The position numbers were made by a program, and so were the translations under genes. From the NCBI GenBank assembly GCA_027371665.1, contig DAHXMP010000365.1:1-9065 (forward strand): a stretch of DNA of 9,065 nucleotides, written 5' to 3'. Shown in pieces: positions 1-7,790 of the stretch; position 1 is the first letter of the stretch, and each line of letters opens with the position of its first letter. Origin of the DNA: Bacteroidota bacterium. GTDB lineage: Bacteria > Bacteroidota > Ignavibacteria > Kapaibacteriales > UBA2268. The notes under the pieces were generated by a model, which saw only the letters and a list, made by a program, of their open reading frames with translations, did no database searches and was not told the DNA's origin.

Positions 1-39
1 ATAACATTGAAATCATTTTTAGATTGAAGGAGATTAAAA

Positions 40-1503
40 GTGAATAAACTCTATTATGGAGATAATCTTGATATTCTACGAAAATATATTAGAGATGAGA
101 CAGTAGATTTGTGCTATATAGACCCTCCATTCAATTCTAAAAGAAACTATAATCAAATTTATAATAATTTGGGCAAAGAGGATAAAGCTCAGGCACAGGC
201 TTTTGTAGATACTTGGACTTGGGATACAAGGGCAGAAGAAGGTTTTGCCGAAATAACAAGTAATTATAATGGAGTTTTTACAAAACAAAGTATAGAACTT
301 ATTAACGGGCTTTCTAAAGTGCTTGGGAAAGGAAGTTTACTCGCTTATCTTATTAGTATGACTTTAAGAATTGCCGAAATATTCAGAGTTTTAAAATTAA
401 CAGGCAGTTTCTATTTTCACTGCGACCCAACAGCAAGTCATTATTTGAAACTACTCATTGATAGTATCTTTTGTGCTAAGGGCGGAGATTTTCAAAATGA
501 AATAATATGGGCATATAAATCAGGTGGAGCTACAAAAAAAAGATTTGCAAGAAAACATGATATTATTTTCTTTTATACAAAATCAAATAGGTTTTTTTTT
601 AATCCCCAAAAAGAAAAATCTTATATGATGCACAAATATGGTTTTAAAAAAAGTAATTTTCAAATAGACAAAGATAGTGGATTGCAATATTCTATGGTAT
701 ATCAAAAAGATGTTTTTGATATACCATCAATAGGTTCAGATAGTGCCGAAAGACTTGGCTATCCAACACAAAAACCAGAAGCATTATTAGAAAAAATGAT
801 TAGAGCAAGCACTAATGAAGGAGATATTGTTTTAGATTCATTTTGTGGCTGTGGCACTACAATATCAGTGGCAGAACAATTAAATCGTAAATGGATTGGT
901 ATGGATATAACATATCAGAGTATTTCTTTAATTCTTAAAAGACTGGAAGAGCATTTTGGAATAAATACTCTTAAAAATATTGAAATAAATGGAGTACCCC
1001 AAGATTTTGATAGTGCTGTTGCATTAGCACATAAACAAGATGATAGAACAAGAAAAGAATTTGAAAAATGGGCAGTTCTTGCATTTTCAAATAACAGGGC
1101 TATTATACATGAGAAAAAAGGTGGAGATAAAGGCATAGATGGCATTTCTTATGTTGTAGATAGTGAAGATAATAAAGAAGTCGTAAAAGAGGTATTATTT
1201 AGCGTAAAATCTAATGCTATTTTATCTCCAGCAGTAATAAGAGACCTCAATGGTACAATTGAACGGGAAAAAGCTGTCATGGGTTATTTTATAACATTAT
1301 ATCCAATGGAAAATTTAGTTAGAGAAAGTAAAAAATATGGTGTATATGATAATAAATTATTCGGTCATAGTTATCCTAAAATTGAGGTCGTAACTGTTGA
1401 TGATATTTTACAAGGCAAGACAATGAAATTACCAACGTCATTAGAAGTATTGAAAAAAGCTGAATTAAAAATGAAAGGTAATCAAGAGGATTTCGGATTT
1501 TAA
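40..1503 (+). CDS. DNA methyltransferase (beta-class, N6-A/N4-C type) fused to a C-terminal Mrr-like nuclease domain
   Basis: This 487-residue protein begins at a GTG, with GAAGGAG at 26-32 placed 7 bases upstream. It should transfer a methyl group from S-adenosylmethionine to adenine N6 (or cytosine N4) in DNA. Visible motifs are YGDNL near residue 6, catalytic DPPF at 28-31, TQKPE at 243-247, the SAM-binding DSFCGCGTT at 266-274 and GMDI at 287-290. The catalytic motif lies before the SAM motif, which is the beta-class order; DPPF favours N6-adenine. From about residue 335 the chain changes to an Mrr/PD-(D/E)xK-like domain: FEKWAV at 341-346, GGDKGIDG at 361-368, SVK at 388-390 and a conserved-looking RDLNGTIEREKAVMG at 401-415. 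The usual acidic or Gln residue before the catalytic Lys is Ser here. Methyltransferase-nuclease fusions of this kind are known from general family knowledge; the target sequence cannot be read. It is much more AT-rich than norB, which suggests horizontal transfer. No separate restriction enzyme gene is seen. Confidence 0.88.
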   Translation: MNKLYYGDNLDILRKYIRDETVDLCYIDPPFNSKRNYNQIYNNLGKEDKAQAQAFVDTWTWDTRAEEGFAEITSNYNGVFTKQSIELINGLSKVLGKGSLLAYLISMTLRIAEIFRVLKLTGSFYFHCDPTASHYLKLLIDSIFCAKGGDFQNEIIWAYKSGGATKKRFARKHDIIFFYTKSNRFFFNPQKEKSYMMHKYGFKKSNFQIDKDSGLQYSMVYQKDVFDIPSIGSDSAERLGYPTQKPEALLEKMIRASTNEGDIVLDSFCGCGTTISVAEQLNRKWIGMDITYQSISLILKRLEEHFGINTLKNIEINGVPQDFDSAVALAHKQDDRTRKEFEKWAVLAFSNNRAIIHEKKGGDKGIDGISYVVDSEDNKEVVKEVLFSVKSNAILSPAVIRDLNGTIEREKAVMGYFITLYPMENLVRESKKYGVYDNKLFGHSYPKIEVVTVDDILQGKTMKLPTSLEVLKKAELKMKGNQEDFGF

Positions 1504-1533
1504 TAAATATGTTTAATTATTTTGGAGTTAATA

Positions 1534-1740
1534 ATGGAAGAATTAAAAAAAGGAACAATAGTATATCTTAATAGTGGAAGTCCTCCTATGACAGTACGGA
1601 ATAATAATGTAAATGTAGATTCTTTGGAAGGGGATATTAATTGTTCTTGGTTCGATGGGAATGGTTTACATGAGGGGAATTTCGCTAAAGAACAATTAAC
1701 AACAGAGGAAAAAAGAATAAATATTAAATCAGCTTATTGA
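1534..1740 (+). CDS. YodC/DUF2158-like small protein
   Basis: This 68-residue protein resembles the YodC/DUF2158 family, small beta-rich proteins of unknown function. The family pattern is a start like 'GDVVxLKSGGPxMTV', then a short turn, then 'CxWF' and a tail rich in 'F...L'. Here KKGTIVYLNSGSPPMTV is at 5-21, CSWFDG at 37-42 and EGNFAKEQL at 47-55. I chose ATG 1534 over a TTG at 1522 because GGAG at 1524-1527 sits 6 bases before the ATG and would lie inside the longer reading. It starts 30 bases after the methyltransferase stop with no promoter or terminator visible between, so the two are probably co-transcribed. Its low GC matches the methyltransferase. Family assignment is by pattern recognition; a role in DNA modification is only suggested by position. 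Confidence 0.72.
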   Translation: MEELKKGTIVYLNSGSPPMTVRNNNVNVDSLEGDINCSWFDGNGLHEGNFAKEQLTTEEKRINIKSAY

Positions 1741-1744
1741 CATT

Positions 1745-1761
1745 TTGGCACACCCTTTGTA
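1745..1761 (+). promoter_or_regulatory. Candidate sigma-54 (RpoN) -24/-12 promoter
   Basis: The sequence reads TTGGCAC, then ACCCT, then TTGTA, against the sigma-54 consensus TTGGCAC-N5-TTGCW. The -24 half is perfect, the GG to G spacing is the required 12 bases, and only the C of the -12 GC is replaced by T. Transcription would start near 1771-1773, giving a leader of about 90 bases before the secreted propeller gene at 1863. No enhancer site or activator gene was identified in the window. Confidence 0.5.
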
Positions 1762-1862
1762 TAGGACTAAGGGATAATATTTAGATATTTTAGCCAAGTT
1801 GTATATATGTGCGATAATTTTTTATATAAATAAAGATTATAAACTTTTAATGGAGTGTGGAC

Positions 1863-3158
1863 ATGAAAACAATTCTTTTGAAGCTTGTTCTGATTTTTGC
1901 ATTCTTTCAGTTCGCTCAGACACAGCCGGTGCCAATGAATGACAAAGACACTGTTTGGATGCGTTGGACACATAATGTTAAATATATACGTTTTTCACCT
2001 GATGGGTCATTGATTGCCACAAATAATATGGGACAGGTGGTTGTACATGAAACGGCAACTGGGGATGAGGTTTATACTTACTCTTCTGTTTTGCAAACAA
2101 GATTCACTCCCGATGGTAAATATTTAGTAGGCTATTTGGGCAGTGAATTGGTTGTTATTGATGTTGCGACTTGGACAAAAAGAACTGATATAACTAAGAC
2201 GCCTTTTGGAATTACCTGCTATGATATAAGCAAAGATGGGAAAAAAGTAATTGCAGGTTATGAAGGTAAGTATGGTTATGGTATCTGGGATATAGAATCA
2301 GGTCAAATAATTCAAGATATGACACTACCCATCGAGGATTCAGCAAATTCAGTTGGAGCTTATATAGGTGATATAAAGTATGGAAAAGATGATGCAACAA
2401 TACTTTACGAAACCAATAGAGGTTTAAAAGGCACACCTCCTCCACCTGATAGACAATACACGATAGTTATTGATGCTGTAACGGGGGCGCAAAAACACAG
2501 AGTAGAATTTGCAGCATTTATCGTTTACTCAAATGACAAAACAAAGATAGCGTACAGAGTTTTAAAAGATAATGTAGCAATTCACATCATTGATGCTGAA
2601 ACATGGCAGGGTATTATTAATATTCCCGGTTTACCGGAAGACGTTAATGATATGACATTTTCGCCTGATGAAAAGTATCTTGTTGTTGCTTATGGTGATT
2701 TGGGAAAAAATATCTCAATTTATGATTTATCTAACGGAGCAATAACTTATACATATAAAAGAGAACCAATAGAAGGTCCTTATACTGCAGTATCAGCTTC
2801 GAATAACTCTTTATATATTGCAGCAGGTACAAGTTCTGGAAGATTATATTTATATAGAGCTATTTATAATCCATCAATTGTCAATGAATCATATCATTTA
2901 GATTCTATCATTGCTTATCCTAATCCCAATAATCAAAATATAATCAATCTTGAGTTTAATCTAGAATCTGCAAATTATATAAAAATTAATTTATTTGATA
3001 ATTTAGGGAAATTCTTGAAAAATGTTGAACAAAGTTTTTTAAACTCAGGACACTACTTATATCCCATTGATATAAGTAACATCTCAAATGGTGAATATCA
3101 TATTCGTTTCGAATATGGTAAATCAAGACTAGAATTACCAATAATTATTAGTAGATAA
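1863..3158 (+). CDS. Secreted WD40-like beta-propeller protein with T9SS type A sorting domain
   Basis: This 431-residue protein starts at ATG 1863, with GGAG at 1852-1855 7 bases upstream; a GTG at 1857 is less well placed. Residues 1-20 are a signal peptide (MKT, a hydrophobic core, cleavage probably near FAQT/QP). Residues about 32-335 hold degenerate propeller repeats, seen as IRFSPDG at 42-48, TRFTPDGKYL at 79-88, YDISKDGKKV at 120-129 and MTFSPDEKYL at 264-273. Strands such as VVVHETATGDEV and GIWDIESGQI are typical of WD40/YVTN blades. Residues about 350-431 form a type IX sorting domain: YPNPN at 352-356, INLFDNLGK at 375-383, ISNGEYHIRF at 407-416 and a basic C-terminus. The protein should cross the inner membrane by Sec, then leave by T9SS to be surface-anchored or released. 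Propellers usually mediate binding; no catalytic residue is evident. Its stop TAA overlaps the ribosome binding site of the next gene. Confidence 0.85.
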   Translation: MKTILLKLVLIFAFFQFAQTQPVPMNDKDTVWMRWTHNVKYIRFSPDGSLIATNNMGQVVVHETATGDEVYTYSSVLQTRFTPDGKYLVGYLGSELVVIDVATWTKRTDITKTPFGITCYDISKDGKKVIAGYEGKYGYGIWDIESGQIIQDMTLPIEDSANSVGAYIGDIKYGKDDATILYETNRGLKGTPPPPDRQYTIVIDAVTGAQKHRVEFAAFIVYSNDKTKIAYRVLKDNVAIHIIDAETWQGIINIPGLPEDVNDMTFSPDEKYLVVAYGDLGKNISIYDLSNGAITYTYKREPIEGPYTAVSASNNSLYIAAGTSSGRLYLYRAIYNPSIVNESYHLDSIIAYPNPNNQNIINLEFNLESANYIKINLFDNLGKFLKNVEQSFLNSGHYLYPIDISNISNGEYHIRFEYGKSRLELPIIISR

Positions 3159-3169
3159 GGAGTTACATT

Positions 3170-5073
3170 ATGAAAATAATTATATCAATAATATTATTCC
3201 TTATTGCAGGAATCAATATATCAGCACAAAATGTAATAGACCCTGATAGGGTTTTTCATAAAGATACATATAATTATATTACTCCAAATTATCAAGGTTT
3301 CATTCTAGGATGGAACTGGGGAGCACCGGGGAAAAATCTTGATTCAGCCTTAATGATTAACACTTATCATGGTGCAAATTTAAATTCAAACGATTATTTT
3401 GATAATATGTTGTTGATTCAACCTATCGAGCATCCGGTATATTAGCTATGGCCAAGTCCGGGTATAATGGGTGGAAGAAATTCTACCCGACCTTTTCAAG
3501 CACATTCAATTTTTCTCGATCCAACAATAACTGTTGATTCAAATCAAAGTTTCAAGCCAAAACCTTATGAATATAATGGTGCCGTATTTGGTTTTTATTT
3601 CAAATCGCCAAAAGTCAGAATAATGGATTCAAGCCAGCATACTAATGCTGATTATTCCAGATTGATGCTCGATAAGGACAGCCTTTCATCGGGGCAAAAC
3701 CTGCTTGTATAAAAAAATATTTGGATATCTAATGCTTTGCATTATTTAAACTATTTTGCTACGGATAAATGGTATGAAAGCCCGAGTTTGAATGATACGG
3801 TAACCGGAACAAAAATATTCATTACAATTAATTTGAAAAGCAAAGAACAAATACCTACTAATCTTCGTGATTCCACAATATTATCAATTAAAATACCTTA
3901 TAAATATTATTATCATAATGTTTACCATTAAATCTCAGACAGGTTCACTTAAAGGTCCAGTCATATCTCAATCGCCTTCAACAATTCAGGATGAAAATTA
4001 TGAATACACAGCCGGTGAGATGCTTCTAAATTTTGGTTTATATGATAATGATACCATGGCTGTTTCACAACTGATTTCAAGTTATATGTCACAAATGACA
4101 GACGGAAATATTTATTTTAGTCCAGCAAGAAACCTTACGAAAAGGAAAAAAAACGGATAATCTTACGTATGATGATTTGTGGATGAACCGAAGAATTTAT
4201 GAAAGAGATGGCTGTGCTAAGGTACAGGATATTTACCTGAATGACCAATTCTTTTACAATCGCACACCTTATGATATTGATGGAGACGGATATGTGGGCT
4301 ATAAGGGTAATGCCTCGATGTATTATATCAACCTACCATATTTGGAGGGCGGCACAGTAGGACTTAATCTACCCTACAAAGAAATCAACGATGGTATTTA
4401 TGGCACTCATTATGAGCCAATGTCGAGAGACACAATTTTCTCAGAATATTTTAATGTTGGTTCAACTAATAATCTTGAGTTTAAGTGTGTCGGATTTGAT
4501 ACAGCATCGGTCAGGCTGTATATACAGAAACAAGGTTCCACAACATTTACTCAAGTATCACTTCCCCTTGGCGAAGCGGCTGATAGTTCTGCTGTACTTA
4601 TAAAATTGAACCTGATTAACGGTTATGGAAACAATTACAGATTGGTTTACGTTAATTTAGATACAATAACATCTCATTATATCGAGCATCTTAATATAGG
4701 CCTTTTGCCTATAAGAGACACTGTTTCATCTTTAATAGACCTGAATGGAAGACAAGGAGAAAAGTTGAATGTTGAGAATAGTCAAGTTATTGAAAAAATG
4801 AAATTATTGGTAGTTCCAAATCCAGCCAGAGAACTGGTTAATATAACAGCTTTTCTGCCATTTTCAATACAATCAGGCAAAAATAATGATGGTCAGATAG
4901 TATTATGTTTATATACAAGTCTTGGTATTGAAATATTTCGTAAAGAAGTCAATTCGGGACAAACCCTGACTCTGCCTATCAATAAATACACAAGCGGTGC
5001 ATATTTTATAAAAGCTGATTGCAGAAATCAAACTGTTAAACAGATAATTGAGCCGTTTATTATTCAAAGATAA
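3170..5073 (+). pseudogene. Broken gene for a T9SS-exported protein (two in-frame stops, two frameshifts)
   Basis: One ancestral reading frame of about 630 codons is spread over three frames. The start is ATG 3170, with AAGGAG at 3157-3162, whose first two bases belong to the upstream stop codon; this suggests translational coupling. A signal peptide (MKIIISIILFLIAGINISAQ) is followed by a GWNWGAPGKNLDSALMINTYHG segment. The frame is interrupted by TAG at 3443-3445 and TAA at 3710-3712, and protein-like sequence resumes in the same frame after each. It then shifts by +1 somewhere around 3895-3930 and again at or near the run of eight A's at 4146-4153. The last segment, to 5073, carries DIDGDGYVGYKG (4273-4308), a dockerin/thrombospondin-3-like calcium loop. 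It ends in a type IX sorting domain (VVPNPARELVNI, then SGAYFIKA, then a basic end). Only the signal peptide and about 90 residues could be made from the normal start. The biological role is unrecognised. Assembly error could explain one lesion but hardly four. Confidence 0.82.
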
Positions 5074-5121
5074 AAAGATTATAAGACAAAGAAAAAAGTC
5101 AGATTGCAGCAAAAAAATTGT

Positions 5122-5129
5122 TATTTTTG
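5122..5129 (+). promoter_or_regulatory. Bacteroidota-type -7 element upstream of the tRNA
   Basis: TATTTTTG is an exact match to the Bacteroidota primary-sigma -7 consensus TAnnTTTG. It would start transcription near 5136, about 9 bases before the tRNA. A TTG at 5104-5106 could be the -33 element, but its 15-base gap is shorter than the usual 17-23. The motif is short and AT-rich, so chance occurrence is possible. Confidence 0.4.
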
Positions 5130-5144
5130 TAGTTCTGAAAATTT

Positions 5145-5218
5145 GCCGGAGTAGCTCAGTTGGTTAGAGCAACGGAATCATAATCCGTGTGTCGGGGGTT
5201 CAACTCCCTCCTCCGGTA
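5145..5218 (+). tRNA. tRNA-Met (anticodon CAT), probably elongator
   Basis: A full cloverleaf folds in 74 bases. The acceptor arm is GCCGGAG (5145-5151) with CTCCGGT (5211-5217), whose end pair is G-U. The D stem is GCTC/GAGC around AGTTGGTTA. The anticodon stem ACGGA/TCCGT is perfect, with loop ATCATAA and anticodon CAT at 5179-5181. The variable loop is GTGTC. The T stem GGGGG/CCCTC has one G-U pair, with loop TTCAACT. The discriminator is A5218 and CCA is not encoded. CAT can mean initiator Met, elongator Met or lysidine-modified Ile. The paired first base and the lack of three G-C pairs next to the anticodon loop argue against the initiator. The acceptor pairs 4-69 and 5-68 are G-C rather than the C-G pairs used by the Ile-lysidine enzyme in E. 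coli, so elongator Met is favoured. Confidence 0.93.
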
Positions 5219-5384
5219 CAAGAATGGATTTGTTTAATCTTCAAAAATCAAAATAGTTTTAAGATATTTGTAATTTTCATTGTTGCAAATATTATGTCAT
5301 TGATATTTATTATAATTAAGGATTTGTTAATTTTATTTGAAATGGTGAAAATAATTAATGTTTTATAATCAGACTTTTTTGTCT

Positions 5385-5392
5385 TAATTTTG
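5385..5392 (+). promoter_or_regulatory. Possible -7 promoter element for norB
   Basis: TAATTTTG matches TAnnTTTG exactly and would place a transcript start near 5399, leaving a leader of about 47 bases before norB. No TTG sits at the expected -33 distance. The rest of 5219-5445 is AT-rich with no gene, no terminator of normal strength and no convincing FNR/DNR-type palindrome. A short inverted repeat, AGAC-T6-GTCT, lies at 5371-5384. Confidence 0.25.
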
Positions 5393-5445
5393 ATACCATA
5401 AAGTTTGAACTAATTTACCGTATTATAAATAAAGGGAGAATTGTC

Positions 5446-7695
5446 ATGAGTTATAGGAGACTTTGGTTAATTTTTATTTTAGTAATTGTTATTTCGTTCG
5501 CTGTTTTAGGATATTTTGGGTATGAAATTTATATGAAAGCACCTCCTATACCACAGAAAGCAGAAACGGAAACGGGAACAATTTTATTCACTGGGCAAGA
5601 CATAAAAGACGGGCAAAACGTCTGGCAGTCAATAGGCGGGCAGGAAGTAGGCACGGTATGGGGGCATGGTTCTTATATAGCACCAGATTGGTCGGCAGAC
5701 TGGCTCCATAAGGAAGCGGTATTCATCCTGAATTACTGGTCAAATAAGGATTTCGGGATGAAATATGAATCCCTCAATGACGAGCAAAAGGCAGAATTAG
5801 AGGCAAGGCTTAAGGATTTTATAAGGAAAAATACTTATAATCCCGAGACTAAAAAATTGATTATCCCGGAACTGTATGCTGAAGCTGTTAAGTCGAATTC
5901 AGACTTTTATTCCGGGCTTTTTATGAATGATGCCAAATTAAATTGGCTAAGGGATGATTATGCAATCCGCACAAATTCGATAAAAGACCCTGAAAGAATG
6001 AGAAAATTAAATGCTTTCTTTTTCTGGACAGCTTGGGCAACCGTAACAGACAGGCCAGGGGATAATATATCATATACAAATAACTGGCCACACGAATCTT
6101 TGGTGGGAAATGAGCCTGGCACTTCGCTTTATGTATGGAGTATATTCAGCTTCATATTTTTGCTTGCTGGCATAGGCTGGCTCGGATTCTATTATGCAAA
6201 GAACAGGAAGGAAGAGGATAACACTTTATTGGTGCCGGCGACAGACCCGTTCATTAATCTTGTGCCATTCCCTTCGATGAAGGCAACTCTGAAATATTTT
6301 TGGGTTGTCGTAGGATTAATTTTTATACAGGTAGTGATGGGAATAGTTACTGCACATTTCGGAGTGGAAGGCGAAGGATTTTACGGCATCCCGCTGGCAA
6401 AGGTACTTCCCTACTCTATTACAAGGACATGGCATTTACAGCTTGCAATTTTCTGGATAGCAACATCATGGCTGGCAACGGGCTTGTACATAGCTCCGGC
6501 AATATCAGCAAAAGAGCCGAAATTCCAGAGATTCGGAGTAAATTTCTTATTCATTGCCTTGCTCGTGATTGTGCTGGGTTCATTAGCCGGACAATGGTTC
6601 GGAATCATGCAAAAATTGGGTTTGGTAACGAATTTCTGGTTCGGGCACCAGGGATATGAGTATATTGATTTGGGCAGGTTCTGGCAGTTATTTCTGTTCT
6701 TAGGGCTTCTGATATGGCTGTTTTTGATGGTAAGAGCGATATTGCCGGCATTCAGGAATCAGAAAGAGACGAGAAGCCTTCTCGGAATGTTTCTTATATC
6801 GAGCGTTGCCATTGCCCTGTTTTATGGGGCGGGATTGATGTGGGGAAGGCAGACAAACCTCTCGATTGCCGAATACTGGCGCTGGTGGGTGGTTCATCTT
6901 TGGGTTGAAGGCTTTTTTGAAGTGTTTGCTACAGTAGTGATAACATTTTTGTTTGTAACTATGGGATTAATTCAGAAAAGAACTGCTACCCTGTCAGTCC
7001 TGTTCACTACGATTATTTACCTGTCGGGTGGGATAATCGGAACATTTCACCACCTGTACTTTACTGGAACGCCGACTGCAGTTGTGGCTTTGGGAGCTTC
7101 ATTCAGTGCTTTGGAAGTCGTTCCGCTGATATTTGCGGGATATGAGGCATGGGCGAATTATAAGACAAGCAAAGCGACGAACTGGATTGCAGAATACAAA
7201 TGGCCTATTTACTGTTTTATAGCAGTAGCATTCTGGAATCTTGTCGGGGCGGGTCTTTTCGGTTTTCTGATTAATCCACCGATTTCACTTTATTTTGTAC
7301 AGGGACTAAATACAACACCGGTACACGGGCATACGGCACTTTTCGGAGTTTACGGAATGTTAGGAATCGGCTTAATGCTCTTCGTAATGAGAACAGTAAC
7401 AGCGGGAAAACCATGGAAAGACGGGGCAATAAAATGGTCATTCTGGCTAATCAACATCGGATTAATTCTAATGGTTTTGATTAGTCTGCTGCCATTGGGA
7501 ATAGCACAAGCATTTGCAAGCATAAAATACGGATTATGGTACGCCCGCTCTGCCGAATTTCTGCATGAGCCGGTATTGGTTACAATCAGGTGGCTGAGGG
7601 TGATTGGGGACACGATATTTGCAATCGGAACAGTGCTGCTGGTTTGGTTCGTAATCGGGCTGAAGGCAGGCTGGTCGCTGAAGAAAATTGATTGA
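5446..7695 (+). CDS. norB: Quinol-dependent nitric oxide reductase (qNOR, single-subunit NorB/NorZ)
   Basis: This 749-residue integral membrane enzyme reduces two NO to N2O with electrons from membrane quinol. The start ATG 5446 has AGGGAG at 5433-5438, 7 bases upstream. One N-terminal membrane helix (about 6-28) is followed by a periplasmic domain of about 195 residues, containing the family signature GQDIKDGQNVWQSIGGQEVG and HGSYIAPDWSADWLH. The remainder, from about residue 228, is a multi-helix haem-copper-oxidase-like core. All expected ligands are present, by analogy with Pseudomonas cNOR: H330 and H629 for haem b, H627 for haem b3, and H484, H535, H536 with E488 for the non-haem iron FeB. 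E492 of the HLWVEGFFE motif is also kept. There is no CxxCH haem c site, so it is the fused quinol type and needs no NorC. Length is normal for the family (about 740-790). Role could be NO detoxification or a denitrification step; no nitrite or N2O reductase is visible. A cupin gene follows after 95 bases. Confidence 0.97.
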   Translation: MSYRRLWLIFILVIVISFAVLGYFGYEIYMKAPPIPQKAETETGTILFTGQDIKDGQNVWQSIGGQEVGTVWGHGSYIAPDWSADWLHKEAVFILNYWSNKDFGMKYESLNDEQKAELEARLKDFIRKNTYNPETKKLIIPELYAEAVKSNSDFYSGLFMNDAKLNWLRDDYAIRTNSIKDPERMRKLNAFFFWTAWATVTDRPGDNISYTNNWPHESLVGNEPGTSLYVWSIFSFIFLLAGIGWLGFYYAKNRKEEDNTLLVPATDPFINLVPFPSMKATLKYFWVVVGLIFIQVVMGIVTAHFGVEGEGFYGIPLAKVLPYSITRTWHLQLAIFWIATSWLATGLYIAPAISAKEPKFQRFGVNFLFIALLVIVLGSLAGQWFGIMQKLGLVTNFWFGHQGYEYIDLGRFWQLFLFLGLLIWLFLMVRAILPAFRNQKETRSLLGMFLISSVAIALFYGAGLMWGRQTNLSIAEYWRWWVVHLWVEGFFEVFATVVITFLFVTMGLIQKRTATLSVLFTTIIYLSGGIIGTFHHLYFTGTPTAVVALGASFSALEVVPLIFAGYEAWANYKTSKATNWIAEYKWPIYCFIAVAFWNLVGAGLFGFLINPPISLYFVQGLNTTPVHGHTALFGVYGMLGIGLMLFVMRTVTAGKPWKDGAIKWSFWLINIGLILMVLISLLPLGIAQAFASIKYGLWYARSAEFLHEPVLVTIRWLRVIGDTIFAIGTVLLVWFVIGLKAGWSLKKID

Positions 7696-7704
7696 TTTTC
7701 AAGA

Positions 7705-7735
7705 TGGGGACGCATACCAAACAGGTGCGTTCCTG
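7705..7735 (+). other. Hairpin between norB and the cupin gene
   Basis: GGGACGCA at 7707-7714 pairs with TGCGTTCC at 7726-7733 (eight pairs, one G-U), and two further wobble pairs could extend the base to 7705/7735. The 11-base loop contains CC and GG that could add an inner stem. No T-run follows, so it is not a standard intrinsic terminator. It could be an mRNA-stabilising or processing hairpin, or a dispersed palindromic repeat; the sequence alone does not decide. Confidence 0.5.
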
Positions 7736-7790
7736 CAATAATTCTTCGTTTCCAACAAGTAATGATTGAAAACTTAACAGGGAGTTAGTA

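Noticed and set aside
3443..3712. Stop-codon reassignment or readthrough
   Set aside because: Both TAG and TAA interrupt this gene only, while neighbouring genes end normally with TAA, TAG and TGA, and frameshifts are also present.
4146..4153. Run of eight A's as a programmed frameshift site
   Set aside because: The gene has two in-frame stops and another frame change upstream, so a functional slip here would not restore the protein; decay explains all four lesions.
5371..5385. AGAC-T6-GTCT as a terminator for the tRNA
   Set aside because: A four-pair stem, half of it A-T, is too weak, and the T-run is in the loop rather than after the stem.
5219..5445. FNR/DNR-type operator upstream of norB
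   Set aside because: Several TTGAT and ATCAA half-sites occur, but none pair with the 4-base spacing of TTGAT-N4-ATCAA; the closest has a wrong spacer.
6115..6131. TGGCAC-like sigma-54 match inside norB
   Set aside because: The -12 half is poor and it lies in the middle of a long intact coding region with no gene start nearby.
6300..6908. Other-frame open stretches inside norB
   Set aside because: They overlap a conserved long gene, have no ribosome binding sites and give cysteine- and arginine-rich sequence typical of shadows.
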